Positions 16,901 to 27,500 of a DNA stretch of 33,562 nucleotides are shown here, piece by piece. The stretch lies in the NCBI GenBank assembly GCA_022652815.1, contig JALCRR010000017.1, forward strand, positions 1 through 33,562. The letters run 5' to 3'. The stretch's first letter is position 1; every line of letters begins with the position of its first letter. The stretch is from Oscillibacter sp. Its GTDB lineage: Bacteria; Bacillota; Clostridia; Oscillospirales; Oscillospiraceae. The translations under genes and the position numbers were made by a program. A model generated the notes under the pieces. That model was not told the origin of the DNA and made no database searches. It saw only the letters and a program-made list of their open reading frames with translations.

Positions 16901-18215
16901 AGCCTACGCCGCCGTCCGGGAAAATGACGGCGGGATCAGCCGAAAAAAGATTCAGTTTTCCTATCTGGACCGCACGCAGGAAAGAGTGCTGATTACACGG
17001 GTGGATATCACCGATGTATATGAACGAGAACAGCAGCAGCTGAAAATCATTCAGGAGGCAAGCCGCGCAAAAAACGACTTCCTCTCTCATATGAGCCATG
17101 ATCTGCGCACACCCATGAATGCGATTATCGGCCTTTCAGAACTGGCGCAGAATGAGCTGAGCGATGCGGAGGCGATGCGGACGTATGTCTCCAATATCCA
17201 GTCCGCCGGTCAGTTCCTGCTGGGACTGGTAAACGACTGCCTTGACTTTGAAAAGCTGGCGTCGCGCAAGATGAAGCTCAAGCCGGTGCCCTATCCCTAT
17301 CAGGAGTTTAGAAACAATATCCTTTTAATGATCGAACCGCTTTGCAGGCAGAAGAAGATTGATTTCTCCTTTAGTGAGGCCGCACCTTATACCGTGTGCA
17401 TCGACAAGGTTCGTTTTGAGCAGATTTTTTTCAATCTTCTTTCAAACGCTGTCAAGTATACGCCGAACGGCGGAAAAATCGAGTTCATTGCCGCCAGCCA
17501 CCTCAGCGAGGACGAAAGCCTTGTGGTCTGCGACTTCTATGTCCGGGACAACGGCATCGGCATGAGCGAAGAATTTCAAAAGCGGCTGTTTGATCCGTTT
17601 GAGCAGGAAAACGAAAGTGAAAATTTCAGACAGCAAGGTACTGGCCTGGGCCTTTCCATCGTAAAAGAGCTGATTGATCTGATGGGCGGCACCATATCGA
17701 TCAAGAGCCGGCAGGGCGAGGGCACAGAGGTAAAAGTACATCTGGATATGCCGAATATCACCGGCCGGGAGTCAAGCCCGCCGGTCAATCGGCCGGCGGC
17801 CGAAAAAGGTCCGCTCACGGGCAAAACCGTCCTGCTGCTGGAGGATCAGCCGCTCAATATGATGATCGCAAAAAAGCTGCTGGAAAACCAGGGCATGAGC
17901 GTCGTCTGCGGAGAAAATGGAGCGCAGGGGCTTGAACTGTTCCAAGGCTCTGCCCCAGGTACATTTGACGCAATCCTTACGGATATTCGTATGCCGGTAA
18001 TGGATGGGCTGGAACTGGCGCGGCAAATTCGCGCATTATCGCGCGGCGACGCACATTCGATCCCAATCATCGCTATGACCGCCAACGCTTTTGAGGAGGA
18101 TGTGCAGGAGTCACGCCGTGCGGGAATGAACGCACACCTTTCAAAACCGATTGAGCCGGAACTGCTGTATCAGACGCTGCGGGACTGGATCTTTCATACC
18201 GGAGAACAAGACTGA
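13992..18215 (+). CDS. hybrid sensor histidine kinase/response regulator with about eight PAS-like domains (HK1)
   Basis: This 1407-residue protein has no signal peptide or membrane helix, so it should be cytosolic. About eight PAS-like modules fill residues 1-1010 (for example MPCGVGIYEE, LPGGVAVFKI, IPGGIGINEI, ISSWEYDV). They are followed by a HisKA dimerisation domain with H1036 in SHDLRTP, then HATPase_c with LLSNAVKYT, DNGIGM and GTGLGLSI, and a C-terminal receiver with D1331 in LTDIRMP. Such hybrids sense small ligands or redox state and pass phosphate His to Asp. The ATG at 13992 has GAGGAGGG eight bases upstream, and in-frame codons back to 13902 overlap the riboswitch. It is the first gene after that riboswitch, and HK2 follows 67 bases later. 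No HPt domain is present. Confidence 0.93.
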   Translation: MTIQTQFLKMLDAMPCGVGIYEESAELRELYLNDAFFELIGYTRQEYALLKSRPAESYIAPEDQKIYAENVQLMQKQGYISDCEYRVIRQDQTIRWVQLNISKIIMDGEAVYFASFTDITRAKESELASAYAEDRFQLVLENTNTAVFEWSDQTGNYYGSGLFQNYALSSIHAENAFKKAAYSAAVHPGDLPVFSEFFKKISLRQGKAECVLRLKMTDGSYRWSRLVCVLLSKEKKDDFRVVGAILDINDEMEKAAIHQELLKALPGGVAVFKIADKLECLYFNDTRSFWNRRLNDGLQKALKSGELLSAIVKEDRARFDQEVLQRASKGLPINITYRYIQSSGHTQNRFEWMHLSATKIREEDGCPIYYAIMTEPPQENTLYRSIVEDSLTAAIVMERGTGAILFTNQAFREMFGQSKDVLLAGRSVREALAPEVAQKLVDQAALLAEEGMLENDLQTREGRYLLLKGKKLSWNGVNACLFYMQDQTALQKRNNDLLQLIDDIPGGIGINEIIDGHMAQIYLNEGFFHILGTTRGTMCDFTEEKHLALVHPDDVRLFAEGVERLNHGETHIDVTYRMKNVEQEYVWLRMIGKKIRQADGRTFVYCSYFDVDEQTKGQIALDKERTILQLAMQTAKISSWEYDVQAKCIHQDASAQFQHGYGATVENVPDSVIADGFVNTDSVELYRGLFRPMVKADEIIDSDIHIRRADRDGWWWARVIVVPIFDRNGKHVSSIGVTIDITEQKIIESKYVHQVEAFNAVNASNLIAKGFYNLTENNAEYYYGETDDAVKLGKTHTYDNALRSTATRCAIPEEEQEFLRRFGRQEMLRQFKLGNLETAFEYQRKAENGGIIWVQTIGKLYAGLDSEDVMCFIYSYNIDEQRTAREMIDTVVRADYDYLALLDCRTGDYQVFSNQEDTKTPLPPFHSSDYEHEVADYARAYLLPEDVDRNIQDMSVENIKKQLEKQNMFAAYAAVRENDGGISRKKIQFSYLDRTQERVLITRVDITDVYEREQQQLKIIQEASRAKNDFLSHMSHDLRTPMNAIIGLSELAQNELSDAEAMRTYVSNIQSAGQFLLGLVNDCLDFEKLASRKMKLKPVPYPYQEFRNNILLMIEPLCRQKKIDFSFSEAAPYTVCIDKVRFEQIFFNLLSNAVKYTPNGGKIEFIAASHLSEDESLVVCDFYVRDNGIGMSEEFQKRLFDPFEQENESENFRQQGTGLGLSIVKELIDLMGGTISIKSRQGEGTEVKVHLDMPNITGRESSPPVNRPAAEKGPLTGKTVLLLEDQPLNMMIAKKLLENQGMSVVCGENGAQGLELFQGSAPGTFDAILTDIRMPVMDGLELARQIRALSRGDAHSIPIIAMTANAFEEDVQESRRAGMNAHLSKPIEPELLYQTLRDWIFHTGEQD

Positions 18216-18282
18216 GGAGAAAGCATAGCGTGTTGGTGCACATCAATTGATGGAACCGTCCTATGGGAAAGAGGAATAAAAA

Positions 18283-21200
18283 ATGGATGAGCAGAAGTAT
18301 TACCAAATAGAAGAACTGAAAAGCATTTTTTCCGCCGCGCCCTTCGGTATCGCGATATTTATTGCACAGACACGCCAGCCGCTTTTTCTCAATAACGCCT
18401 ATTATCATTTGGTTGGATACGCCCCGGATGAATATGCGAAGTTAATTGCCAATGAGGATCAGAAACTGCTCTATCCTGCTGACCTCCCAATCAGTCGGAA
18501 GAACACAGAGCAGTTTTCCAAAACGGGAAACGTCCCCAACGCACGGTTCCGTATTGTTCGAAAGAGCGGTGAAGTGCGTTGGGTGGCACTGCGCATGATT
18601 CCGGTCACCGTGGATGACGCTGCATGCGCGCTTTGCTTTTTTGATGATATTACCATGGAAAGAGAGCAGTCCGCACAGCTGAAGCTGGTTTCGGAGAGTA
18701 TCGGCAGCAGCATCTGTGTCATGCGTGTCAAAGAGGGAAAAGAACAAATCCTGTACGCAAACGACACGTTTTTCAAGCTGATCGGCATAGATCGGGAACG
18801 CTACCTTGAAAATCCTTCTGTCTTTGACGGCACCTTTACCACGGAGGAGGACCGGATCAGAACGCGCAATGCCATCAAAGAATCCCTGCATACTGGAAAG
18901 CCGCAGGAGCTGACCTATCGTTTCCTGCGGCCGGGATCCGACCCCGTGTGGATGCAGCGGCGTCTATCTGTCCTTCGGGGGGATGGAGAAAACACCTACC
19001 TGATGGCCTCCATCGCAACGGACATCTCCGAGAAGAAAAAAGCTGAGATGGCTCTTGCGCTGAAGCAAAGCCGATACCAACTGGTGGTAGACGAGATGAA
19101 AGCTGCTGTGTTTGAGTGGGATCTCCAGTCCGGCACATTTTACTGCTCGGACAGTTATCGGGAATATGCCATGAGCGCTGTGCCTTCCAATGTGATCCTT
19201 GCCAACAAAGGCCCGGCGGACGTGATTCATCCTGACGATCAGCAAGCGGTGCGGCAGTTTTTCGCCGATACCATGAGCGGAGCACATCGAGCGGAAGCCG
19301 TCCTGCGGATGAGACTGACCGCGGGCGGCTACCGCTGGTGCAAATTGGTGGGTATTTTTTACAGGGATAAAGACGGGAATCCCACGCGCACGCTCGGTAT
19401 GATTATCAACATCAATGAGGAGCGGGAGAAGAGCTTCATGCTGGACAGTCTGCTCAATGAGCTGCCCGGCGGCGTAGCTGTGTTCAAAGTTGGAAAAGTG
19501 CTGAAATGTCAATATTTCAACGACGGTTTCGCAAGACTCTCCAACAGGACGCGGAAGGAATTGAACGCGGTGCTGCAAAGCGGTCAGCTGCTGGAGGCCT
19601 CCATTGCTCCGTCCGATTGGGATCGCTTTCATGAAACGCTTAGAACCAGTCTTGCGCTGGGGGGCCAAATTAACATTACGTTCCGGTTTTTTAATAAGGC
19701 CGGAGAGCTCAGCTGGCTGCATATGAACGCCAGCAAACTGCGGGAGGAGGACGGCTGCCCGGTCTATTACTGTATTTTTACCCGTCCTTCGGACGAAGCA
19801 ACCCTATACCGCAGCGTTGTGGAGGACTCCGCGACCGGTGTATTCATTGGGGAGCGGAAAACACGCCGGATCGTATACCGGAATAAAACAATGCGCGGCT
19901 TCTTCCATGTTGAAGCCGGAACGCCTGTGCTCGGGCAGCCGCTGTTCGATGTCATTCCGCAGAGTTCCGCGCTTTTGAGCGACAACGAGATCGCCTCGCT
20001 TCCGACCGATCATTATGCGGAATACCACTGGCAGCATGAAGGCCGTTATTATAATGTCCGGGCAAAGGCCTTAATATGGAACGGCATAGATGCCTACATC
20101 CTTTATTTATCCGATGAAACACAGGAGCATCAAAAGCGTATCGAGCAGGAGACGCTGCTGAATCAGGTGCCTGTAGGGATTGGAATCTATGAGATCGCTC
20201 ATGGCAATATCCGGCAGCTCTATATGAACGACAGTTATTACCGGATGATCGGCGAACCGCGGGAGACGCGTGAGAAAAAACGTGACAACTTTTTGCTGTT
20301 GGTGCACCCGGATGATCTCGCTCAGGTACATACGCTTGCGGACAGGTGCGCAGCGGGCAGCGAGCAGGAAGTGATCGACCACCGTGTTTTGTGCGGAGAC
20401 GGAAGCTATCGCTGGTTCCGGCTTACCGCATCTGTAGTCAAGCGGGAAAGCGATAAGATCACCGTGTATTGCAGCTACGGCGATATTGACGACGCGATAA
20501 AAACACATCAGGAATTGGAAAGTGCAAACAGCGAGCTGCAAAAGCAGTATCATCAGGAGCTTTCCCAGCGCAAAATGCTGGAGAAAGACAGTATGATAGC
20601 CGTCCAGTTCAACGTCACGCAGGACAGGCTGGTTTCCTATCGAGTCAATCAGGGGATGATAACCCACTTCAGCGACGGGACTGCCGGGATCGACATTCGC
20701 CCCGGTATCGCCGAAAACATCCCAACAGAGGCAGAGCGCCGTGTGGCAAAGGATTTCTTCGACAGGGACAAGGCGCTGGAGCGTTATCGGAACGGCACGA
20801 AGGAGTTCTCAGCTGTATACCGGCGCCGTTTGAACAATGGCCGCCTTTGCTGGCTCCACTCTACCTGCCGCCTGGCGCAGGACGAGGAGAACGGCGATAT
20901 CATCTCCTACACCTATATGCGCAATATCGATATTGAACGCAAAAAGGAACTGACCGCCGAGAGCGTGATTGATGAAGAGACGGACTTTGTTATGCTGCTC
21001 AACACCGTCTCCGACACGGCCATGCTGCTGCGGCTGCAAAACGATTATCAGGGCTTCAGCGGTAAATTGTATCAGGAGTTCCCGTTTGAAAACGCGCTGG
21101 ATATGGGAGAGCTCGACATGATTGAAACGGAGGACCGGCCGATTGTCCGGGCTTTCTTCCGGGAAGAGCCTCTGATCGAGAAGCTGAAAAAGAATCCGGT

Positions 21201-22524
21201 TGTCACTGTCACATACCGGCATTGTCATGCCGACGGCACGGTTCGCTGGAAAAAAACCCGGGCCTTTTATCTGGATGACACACACGAGGATATTGTCATC
21301 GCCCGCAGAGATATTACCGACCTCTATGAGGAAGAAAGGCAGCAGCAGCTTGTTTTGAAAAAGGCGCTTGACGAGGCAAACGCTGCCAACATTGCAAAAA
21401 GCGAATTTCTATCGCGGATGAGCCATGATCTGCGCACGCCGATGAACGTGATCATCGGGCTCACCTCTCTGGCAATGGACATGGCGGGTCAGACCGGGGA
21501 GATGAAGGAAACACTTTCCAATATTGCATACTCTTCAAATTATCTGCTCAGCCTGATCAACGATTGCCTTGACATTGAAAAGATCACCAGCGGGAAAATT
21601 GAGCTGCACCCGGCGCCATATCCCTATTCGGAATTTCGCAGCAGCATTCAATCCGTGATTGCACCGCTGTGCCGGGAAAAGAATATTACGCTGGTTATGG
21701 ATGAACCGTCCGATGTTACGGCGGTAATCGTTGCAGACAGAATACGCCTGTATCAGATTTTTTATAACCTCCTGTCAAACGCCGTCAAGTTCACGCCAAA
21801 CGGCGGAAAGGTCGAAATGCTGACGCGGACGGTTTCCTGTGAAAACGGATATGTGACAAACGAATGTATCGTACGTGACAATGGAATCGGCATGAGCGAG
21901 GAATTCCAGAAACACATGTTTGAAGAATTTTCGCAGGAATCAACCAGCGTTACCGCGGAGTCTCAGGGCACGGGACTTGGGCTGGCCATAGTAAAGCAGC
22001 TGACTGAGCTGATGGGCGCCGAGATGACTGTCAAAAGCAAGCCGCACGAGGGCACAGAGTTCAAGATCCGCTTTCATTTCCCTGAGGGGCAGGAGGCGGC
22101 AGATACGGTCAAAGAGAAGGCCCCTGTTCCCATGGAACGGCTGCGGGGAAAACGCGTGCTGCTGGCGGAGGATCATCCCCTCAACGCGGTGATCGCCCAA
22201 AAATTGCTGGAGAAGGCCGGCATCACTGTGGCGGTGACGAACAATGGTCAGGATGCGGTTGACTGCTTCAAATCCACCCGGGAGGGCTCCTTTGATGCCG
22301 TCCTGATGGATATCCGCATGCCGGTTATGAACGGACTGGACGCGACTCGGGCAATCCGAGGGCTTGATCGATCGGACGCCAAGACGGTGCCGATTATTGC
22401 CATGACCGCAAACGCATTTGATACCGACGTGGAGGGGTCTTTGCACGCCGGCATGAATGCACACCTCTCCAAGCCCATCGAGCCGGAGAAACTGTATGAA
22501 ACGCTTGCCAAATTGATCCGGTGA
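18283..22524 (+). CDS. hybrid sensor histidine kinase/response regulator with about eight PAS-like domains (HK2)
   Basis: This 1413-residue cytosolic hybrid kinase is clearly paralogous to HK1. About eight PAS-like modules occupy residues 10-1020. The HisKA histidine is H1048 (SHDLRTPMNV), then HATPase_c (LLSNAVKFT, DNGIGM, GTGLGLAI) and a receiver with D1343 ([11 protein letters not shown]). Several sensor modules line up with HK1 modules: LPGGVAVFK, INITFRF, LREEDGCPVYY and VEDSATGVF recur in the same order. The N-terminus differs by an additional PAS. The ATG at 18283 follows AGAGGA. The 67-base gap after HK1 holds a CATCAATTGATG palindrome but no promoter or terminator I can support, so it is probably co-transcribed and under the same riboswitch. 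Confidence 0.93.
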   Translation: MDEQKYYQIEELKSIFSAAPFGIAIFIAQTRQPLFLNNAYYHLVGYAPDEYAKLIANEDQKLLYPADLPISRKNTEQFSKTGNVPNARFRIVRKSGEVRWVALRMIPVTVDDAACALCFFDDITMEREQSAQLKLVSESIGSSICVMRVKEGKEQILYANDTFFKLIGIDRERYLENPSVFDGTFTTEEDRIRTRNAIKESLHTGKPQELTYRFLRPGSDPVWMQRRLSVLRGDGENTYLMASIATDISEKKKAEMALALKQSRYQLVVDEMKAAVFEWDLQSGTFYCSDSYREYAMSAVPSNVILANKGPADVIHPDDQQAVRQFFADTMSGAHRAEAVLRMRLTAGGYRWCKLVGIFYRDKDGNPTRTLGMIININEEREKSFMLDSLLNELPGGVAVFKVGKVLKCQYFNDGFARLSNRTRKELNAVLQSGQLLEASIAPSDWDRFHETLRTSLALGGQINITFRFFNKAGELSWLHMNASKLREEDGCPVYYCIFTRPSDEATLYRSVVEDSATGVFIGERKTRRIVYRNKTMRGFFHVEAGTPVLGQPLFDVIPQSSALLSDNEIASLPTDHYAEYHWQHEGRYYNVRAKALIWNGIDAYILYLSDETQEHQKRIEQETLLNQVPVGIGIYEIAHGNIRQLYMNDSYYRMIGEPRETREKKRDNFLLLVHPDDLAQVHTLADRCAAGSEQEVIDHRVLCGDGSYRWFRLTASVVKRESDKITVYCSYGDIDDAIKTHQELESANSELQKQYHQELSQRKMLEKDSMIAVQFNVTQDRLVSYRVNQGMITHFSDGTAGIDIRPGIAENIPTEAERRVAKDFFDRDKALERYRNGTKEFSAVYRRRLNNGRLCWLHSTCRLAQDEENGDIISYTYMRNIDIERKKELTAESVIDEETDFVMLLNTVSDTAMLLRLQNDYQGFSGKLYQEFPFENALDMGELDMIETEDRPIVRAFFREEPLIEKLKKNPVVTVTYRHCHADGTVRWKKTRAFYLDDTHEDIVIARRDITDLYEEERQQQLVLKKALDEANAANIAKSEFLSRMSHDLRTPMNVIIGLTSLAMDMAGQTGEMKETLSNIAYSSNYLLSLINDCLDIEKITSGKIELHPAPYPYSEFRSSIQSVIAPLCREKNITLVMDEPSDVTAVIVADRIRLYQIFYNLLSNAVKFTPNGGKVEMLTRTVSCENGYVTNECIVRDNGIGMSEEFQKHMFEEFSQESTSVTAESQGTGLGLAIVKQLTELMGAEMTVKSKPHEGTEFKIRFHFPEGQEAADTVKEKAPVPMERLRGKRVLLAEDHPLNAVIAQKLLEKAGITVAVTNNGQDAVDCFKSTREGSFDAVLMDIRMPVMNGLDATRAIRGLDRSDAKTVPIIAMTANAFDTDVEGSLHAGMNAHLSKPIEPEKLYETLAKLIR

Positions 22525-22689
22525 CTCCCGCTGCCCTAATCGGCACTTTGTACGGCACATGTCAGCCCCTGTAAAAAAGACTGCGCGGGCACATGCGCCA
22601 GAACTTTTCGGAAATTGCGTCCAAGAGTGTTCGCCAATACTCGGAATTGGGTTCCGGCTCCTATAGGGGCAGGAAACGGAGGCGGTATT

Positions 22690-24354
22690 ATGTTGAAGCG
22701 TGGGGACAGCAGCAAGGAACAGCAGGATCTTCTCTGGTCACTGATTCAAAACTATAACGCGATCTACTATATCAATTTGGAAACGGACCGTTTCACAGTC
22801 CTCTATGCCAATCATGTGGTCAATCAGGACGTCCGCATGGACGGCTTTGAAAAAAAGTTCTTTCATCAGGCAATGGAGGAGTTTGCGGAAACCTACGTTC
22901 GGGACGAGGACAAGGAACCGCTCCTGAGGCTCACAGATTGCGATTATGTCAGAAAACGGCTGAAGAAGGAGGACACCTACGCCTTTCGCTATCGGGTCAA
23001 TCCTCTGAACGGGCTGGAGTTTTTTGAGGTCTGCATGGCGAAGCCCGATGAGGCTTCCAATGAGAATTATGCCATTATGACCGTGCGAAACTGCAACAAG
23101 CAGGCGCGGGAGGAGATGGCGTATCAACTTGAAATTGAGAAACGGAATACAGAGCTCAGCGCAGCCCTCAAAGCCGCAAGCGAGGCAAACAAGTCCAGAA
23201 CAGACTTTTTCGCCCGGATGAGTCACGATCTCCGCACCCCCATGAATGTGATATTGGGGCTGACCGATCTGTCCGCGGATGAAGCGGATTTGGCGCGGAT
23301 GCGTGAAAACATGAAGAAAATCCACACTGCCGGTGAGTATCTGCTCAGCGTCATTAACGACAGCCTGGATTTCCAAAAGATTGAGGCGGGCGGTCTGAGG
23401 CTGAAGCCGGAGATTGTTCGTACGCGGGAGCTGGTCGGGGGAATCACCGATCTGGCAATCCAGGCTAACGGAGGCAAAAACGTAGATGTCAGGCTGCGGA
23501 GCAAGGGCGTGAAGGACGACTCCTATCTGCTGGTGGATCCCATCCGGATCAAGCAGATATTTGTCAATCTTCTCTCCAACGCGATCAAATTCACTCCGGA
23601 GGGAGGGACTGTTGAGATCACCATCGAGGTGGTCGAGCGGGAATCGGCCAGGGTGCATGACCGGATTACCATTGCGGATACCGGAATCGGCATGAGCGAG
23701 GATTTTCTGAAGAACGGGCTTTTCAAGCCCTTCGCACAGGAGTACAACGCACTTACCGCCGGCTACGCGGGGACTGGCCTGGGCCTGTCCATCGCCAAGC
23801 AGCTTTTGGATCTGATGGGGGGAACCATCCGGGTAGAGAGCGAGTTGGGCGAGGGCACGCAATTTACGGTCGATATTGATTTTGCCATCGTGGCGGATGA
23901 GAAAGCGAAGGATCTCATCCGGTCAAAGGCAGAAAAGACGCGTACGCTCGCTCCTGAGCTGGAGGGAATCAGGGTGTTGCTGGTGGAGGATCACCCACTG
24001 AATGCGGAGATCGCCGCAAAGCTGCTAGACAGGGCAGGCTGCGCTGTCACCTGGGCGGAAAACGGAAAACTGGGAGCCGATGCGTTTCGCTGTTCCGATC
24101 TGTTCCATTTTGACGCTGTATTAATGGATGTCCGAATGCCCGTGATGAATGGGGTGGAGGCGGCGAAAGAGATCCGCGGAATGGATCGGAAAGACGCAAA
24201 AGCTGTCCCCATCATCGCCATGACGGCAAACGCCTATGAGGAGGACAGGAAAGCTTCCCTGGAAGCCGGAATGAACGCGCATCTGGCCAAGCCCTTCAAC
24301 CCGCAGGAACTGTATGAAACAATAGAGAAATGTGTGCGGCAGACGAAGCGCTGA
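22690..24354 (+). CDS. short hybrid histidine kinase/response regulator (HK3)
   Basis: This 554-residue cytosolic hybrid kinase has one degenerate PAS-like sensor domain (about 20-145, from YYINLETDRFTVLYANHV to MTVRNCN). A coiled helix leads to HisKA with H179 (SHDLRTPMNV). HATPase_c follows, with LLSNAIKFT, DTGIGM and GTGLGLSI, then a receiver with D480 (LMDVRMPVMNG). It is the minimal member of the four-kinase array and lacks the stacked PAS modules of its neighbours. The ATG at 22690 has GGAGG seven bases upstream. An in-frame TTG at 22615 has no such site. The 165-base gap after HK2 shows no promoter or terminator I can support. Confidence 0.92.
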   Translation: MLKRGDSSKEQQDLLWSLIQNYNAIYYINLETDRFTVLYANHVVNQDVRMDGFEKKFFHQAMEEFAETYVRDEDKEPLLRLTDCDYVRKRLKKEDTYAFRYRVNPLNGLEFFEVCMAKPDEASNENYAIMTVRNCNKQAREEMAYQLEIEKRNTELSAALKAASEANKSRTDFFARMSHDLRTPMNVILGLTDLSADEADLARMRENMKKIHTAGEYLLSVINDSLDFQKIEAGGLRLKPEIVRTRELVGGITDLAIQANGGKNVDVRLRSKGVKDDSYLLVDPIRIKQIFVNLLSNAIKFTPEGGTVEITIEVVERESARVHDRITIADTGIGMSEDFLKNGLFKPFAQEYNALTAGYAGTGLGLSIAKQLLDLMGGTIRVESELGEGTQFTVDIDFAIVADEKAKDLIRSKAEKTRTLAPELEGIRVLLVEDHPLNAEIAAKLLDRAGCAVTWAENGKLGADAFRCSDLFHFDAVLMDVRMPVMNGVEAAKEIRGMDRKDAKAVPIIAMTANAYEEDRKASLEAGMNAHLAKPFNPQELYETIEKCVRQTKR

Positions 24355-24505
24355 CCCTGTCACGACCGGCGACGCATTCGTAAATGCACCGAATAACGGT
24401 GGAATAGCGAACAGCGAATTGTTTAGTGAAGAAAAAACTGTGTATGCAGTGCGAAAATCGAAATTCCGGCATATTACGGCCGACTGAGAAATGGAGGCAG
24501 TGCAT

Positions 24506-27500
24506 ATGAACAGGCAGGATACGGAAAAATGCTATCGCAGCCTCGTGGATCATTTGGGCGGCGGGCTGACCATAACGGAAATTCGAGACGACGGCACACT
24601 TGTCAATCGATTTACCAGCGACGGAATGCTGCGGCTGCTGCATATGACAAGGGAACAGTGGGAGGAGCACCGCGGCGAGAACCTATATGCTAAAGTATAT
24701 CCGGACGATAGGGGCATTGCGCGTGCTTTTTTTGAAAAGCTGCGGGATAATGGCGAAATCCAGTCTGCCATTTATCGCCTCGTATGCGCGGATGGCAGCG
24801 CCGCCTGGGCAAGTATGACCGGTACCTGTACCATTGATCATGGAAAGACGTATATCTACACCGTTCATACGGATATTTCGCAGCAGAAGGAAAGCGAGCA
24901 AAAGGAACGTAATGCAAAGGAGCAACTCGAATCGGTTCTGAGTAGCATCACGTGCGGAATCTGTGCGTATGAGTATTCAGAATCAGAGCAAATAGCGAGA
25001 GTCCTATTCGCAAACCAAAGCTATTATTCCATGTTTGGCTATACAAAGGCACAGTTTGACAGCGAGGTCGCTGATACGCTTTCCCTGGTTTATCCGGAGG
25101 ATTTGCCTAAATTGATGGAACGAATCAGGAAAGCCTATCAGACCGGAGAAATGCAGACACTGGAGTATCGCTGCAGGAAGCGCGTCGGCGAGGTTATCTG
25201 GGTCTCGGCCAATGCCCGGCCGACCAGTATTTTTAGCTCTTCCGAAAAGGTTTTGCTGTGCGAAACAACAGACATCACGCAGCACAAGCAAATGGGGGTT
25301 GAAACAGCCGCAATGCTGGAACAGATCACATTTCTGAACCATGCTGCGGGAGATCTGCTCTCTGGCACAGACGCAGATCCGGCTGTAGATGTCGTTTTGA
25401 TGGATATACTTTGCTTTTTTTCCGGAAAGCGTGCCTATGTCTTTGAATTTGACACGGCGAAGAAAACAGCGTCCAACACCTATGAGGTCTGCGCGCCCGG
25501 AACGGAACCGGCGAAGGATATTCTGCAGGAAGTTCCGTACGCTTCTTTTTCGGTATGGTTCGATCTTTTTGACAGGGATGGCTGCATTGCCATCTCCGAC
25601 GTTTCCGCCTTGGGGAAAGATCGCGTAGTAGAGCGCGGGCTGCTTGAAATGCAGAACATTTCATCGCTGATTGTTGTACCGATGAAAGAGAAGGGGAGAC
25701 TCATCGGCATGATGGGTGTGGATGACCCGGCCAAAAATGTCGACCAGCTTCCGCGGCTGCAGGCAATCGGAGACTATATTTCGGTTATGCTTGCCCGCCG
25801 CAATATGACGAGAGAGCTGCATGACAGCAACTTGCGCATGAAGGCCATGATGAACGACACCCCCGGCGGCTTTGCACAGATGCTGGTCCATGCCGACAAC
25901 AGCATCACCCCGGTTTTTTTCAACGATGGCTTCAGTCAGCTCCTTGGTATGACAAACGAGGAGACGCATCGGCTTTTTGATATGGACGCCTATGCCGGGC
26001 TGCATCCGGAGGACTGTGCCCGGATCGACGGCCTGCTGCGCGATACGATCGAAAAGCGCGGCGCAATAACGACCCGCGTGAGATTATTGACCGGAACAGG
26101 CAGTTATATCACAGTTGAGGTGCATTACTGCGTCTGGGAGAACCCGGATGGCAAATTATTTGTCAATGGCTATTACCGCGATATCAGTGACAGGCTGGCA
26201 CAGGAGGAGGAATACCGCCGCAATATTGCCTACCGGGATATTACAGGCAAAAGCGCCATCGACTCTTATCACCTGAACGTGACGCAGAATATCATTGACG
26301 ACTGCGTGTCTGAGGAACCCCGTATCAGGGCGCTTGGCGAAGAAGGCACCATAGACGGCTTTTTGAATCGCTGCGCAGCGGTGCAGATTGAAAAAGAGCA
26401 TGAAGCGTTTATAGCTCTGTTCTCCCGCAAATCGCTGCTTACATCGATAGCGCAAGGCAACAATCAGATATCACTGGAGCATTACCTGCTTCTGCCGCCG
26501 GATAAAACGATTTGGCTCCGTACGACTGTTGACCTTTTTAAAAACCCGGAGACCAACGATGTGGAAGGCTTCATTTACGACCGTGATCTGACTGAAGAAC
26601 ATATGCTGCATGAAATGATGAGTACCGTTGTGAATGTCAGTTACGATTTCATCATCTCAATCTGCGTAAAGACGAAGCTTTACCGCACGTTTATCGCCAG
26701 TTCCGGCATTGTTACCGCCCTTCACGAGACAGGGGTTTACGATGATGATCATACCATCCACGCGCTGCTGGCCATTGTCCATCCCGATGACAGAGAAATA
26801 ACATATAGCGCGATGCGCATTGAAAACCTTGTACATCAGCTGGAGGACAAAAACAGCGCCGAATTCCGGTATCGCGTTGTGATTGACGGCGAAACAAAGC
26901 ATAAGCGCTGCACCTACGCATATTTAAATGACAATCGGGAGTATATCATTCTCTCCCGCGTAGATGAAACGGAGACGGTGCAGCAGATGCAGGCGGCACT
27001 GGAAAAGGCGAAAAGCGCCAGCCGTGCCAAGAGCACCTTCCTTTCCAACATGAGCCATGAGATTCGCACGCCGATGAACGCAATCATCGGGCTGACGCAG
27101 CTTACTCTTGACGATGGGGCGCTCAGTGCTGATGCAAGGGGGAATCTGGAGAGTATCCGGGATTCCAGTAATTATTTATTGAGTATCATCAACGAGATCC
27201 TTGATATGAGCCGTATTGAAAGCGGGACATTCACACTGAACTGCGCCTGGACGCCCATCAATGAAATACTGAGCCAATGCGTGGAGATGATGCTTCCCGC
27301 TATGGAGGCGAAGCATATCACCTTTGAATACCCCTCCGGCACCAATGCTTTGAACTATGAGTATTATGTGGACGGGCTGAAGACCAAACAGATGCTCATG
27401 AACCTGCTCAACAACGCCTGCAAATTCACCGGGGAGAACGGGCATATTCGACTGAGTTTCAAGAACAAATGCCACGACGACAACACTTCCACCGACTACG

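Noticed and set aside
24355-24505. A riboswitch or terminator between HK3 and HK4
   Set aside because: Only short 4-bp hairpins were found, with no T-run and no aptamer core; likewise in 22525-22689.
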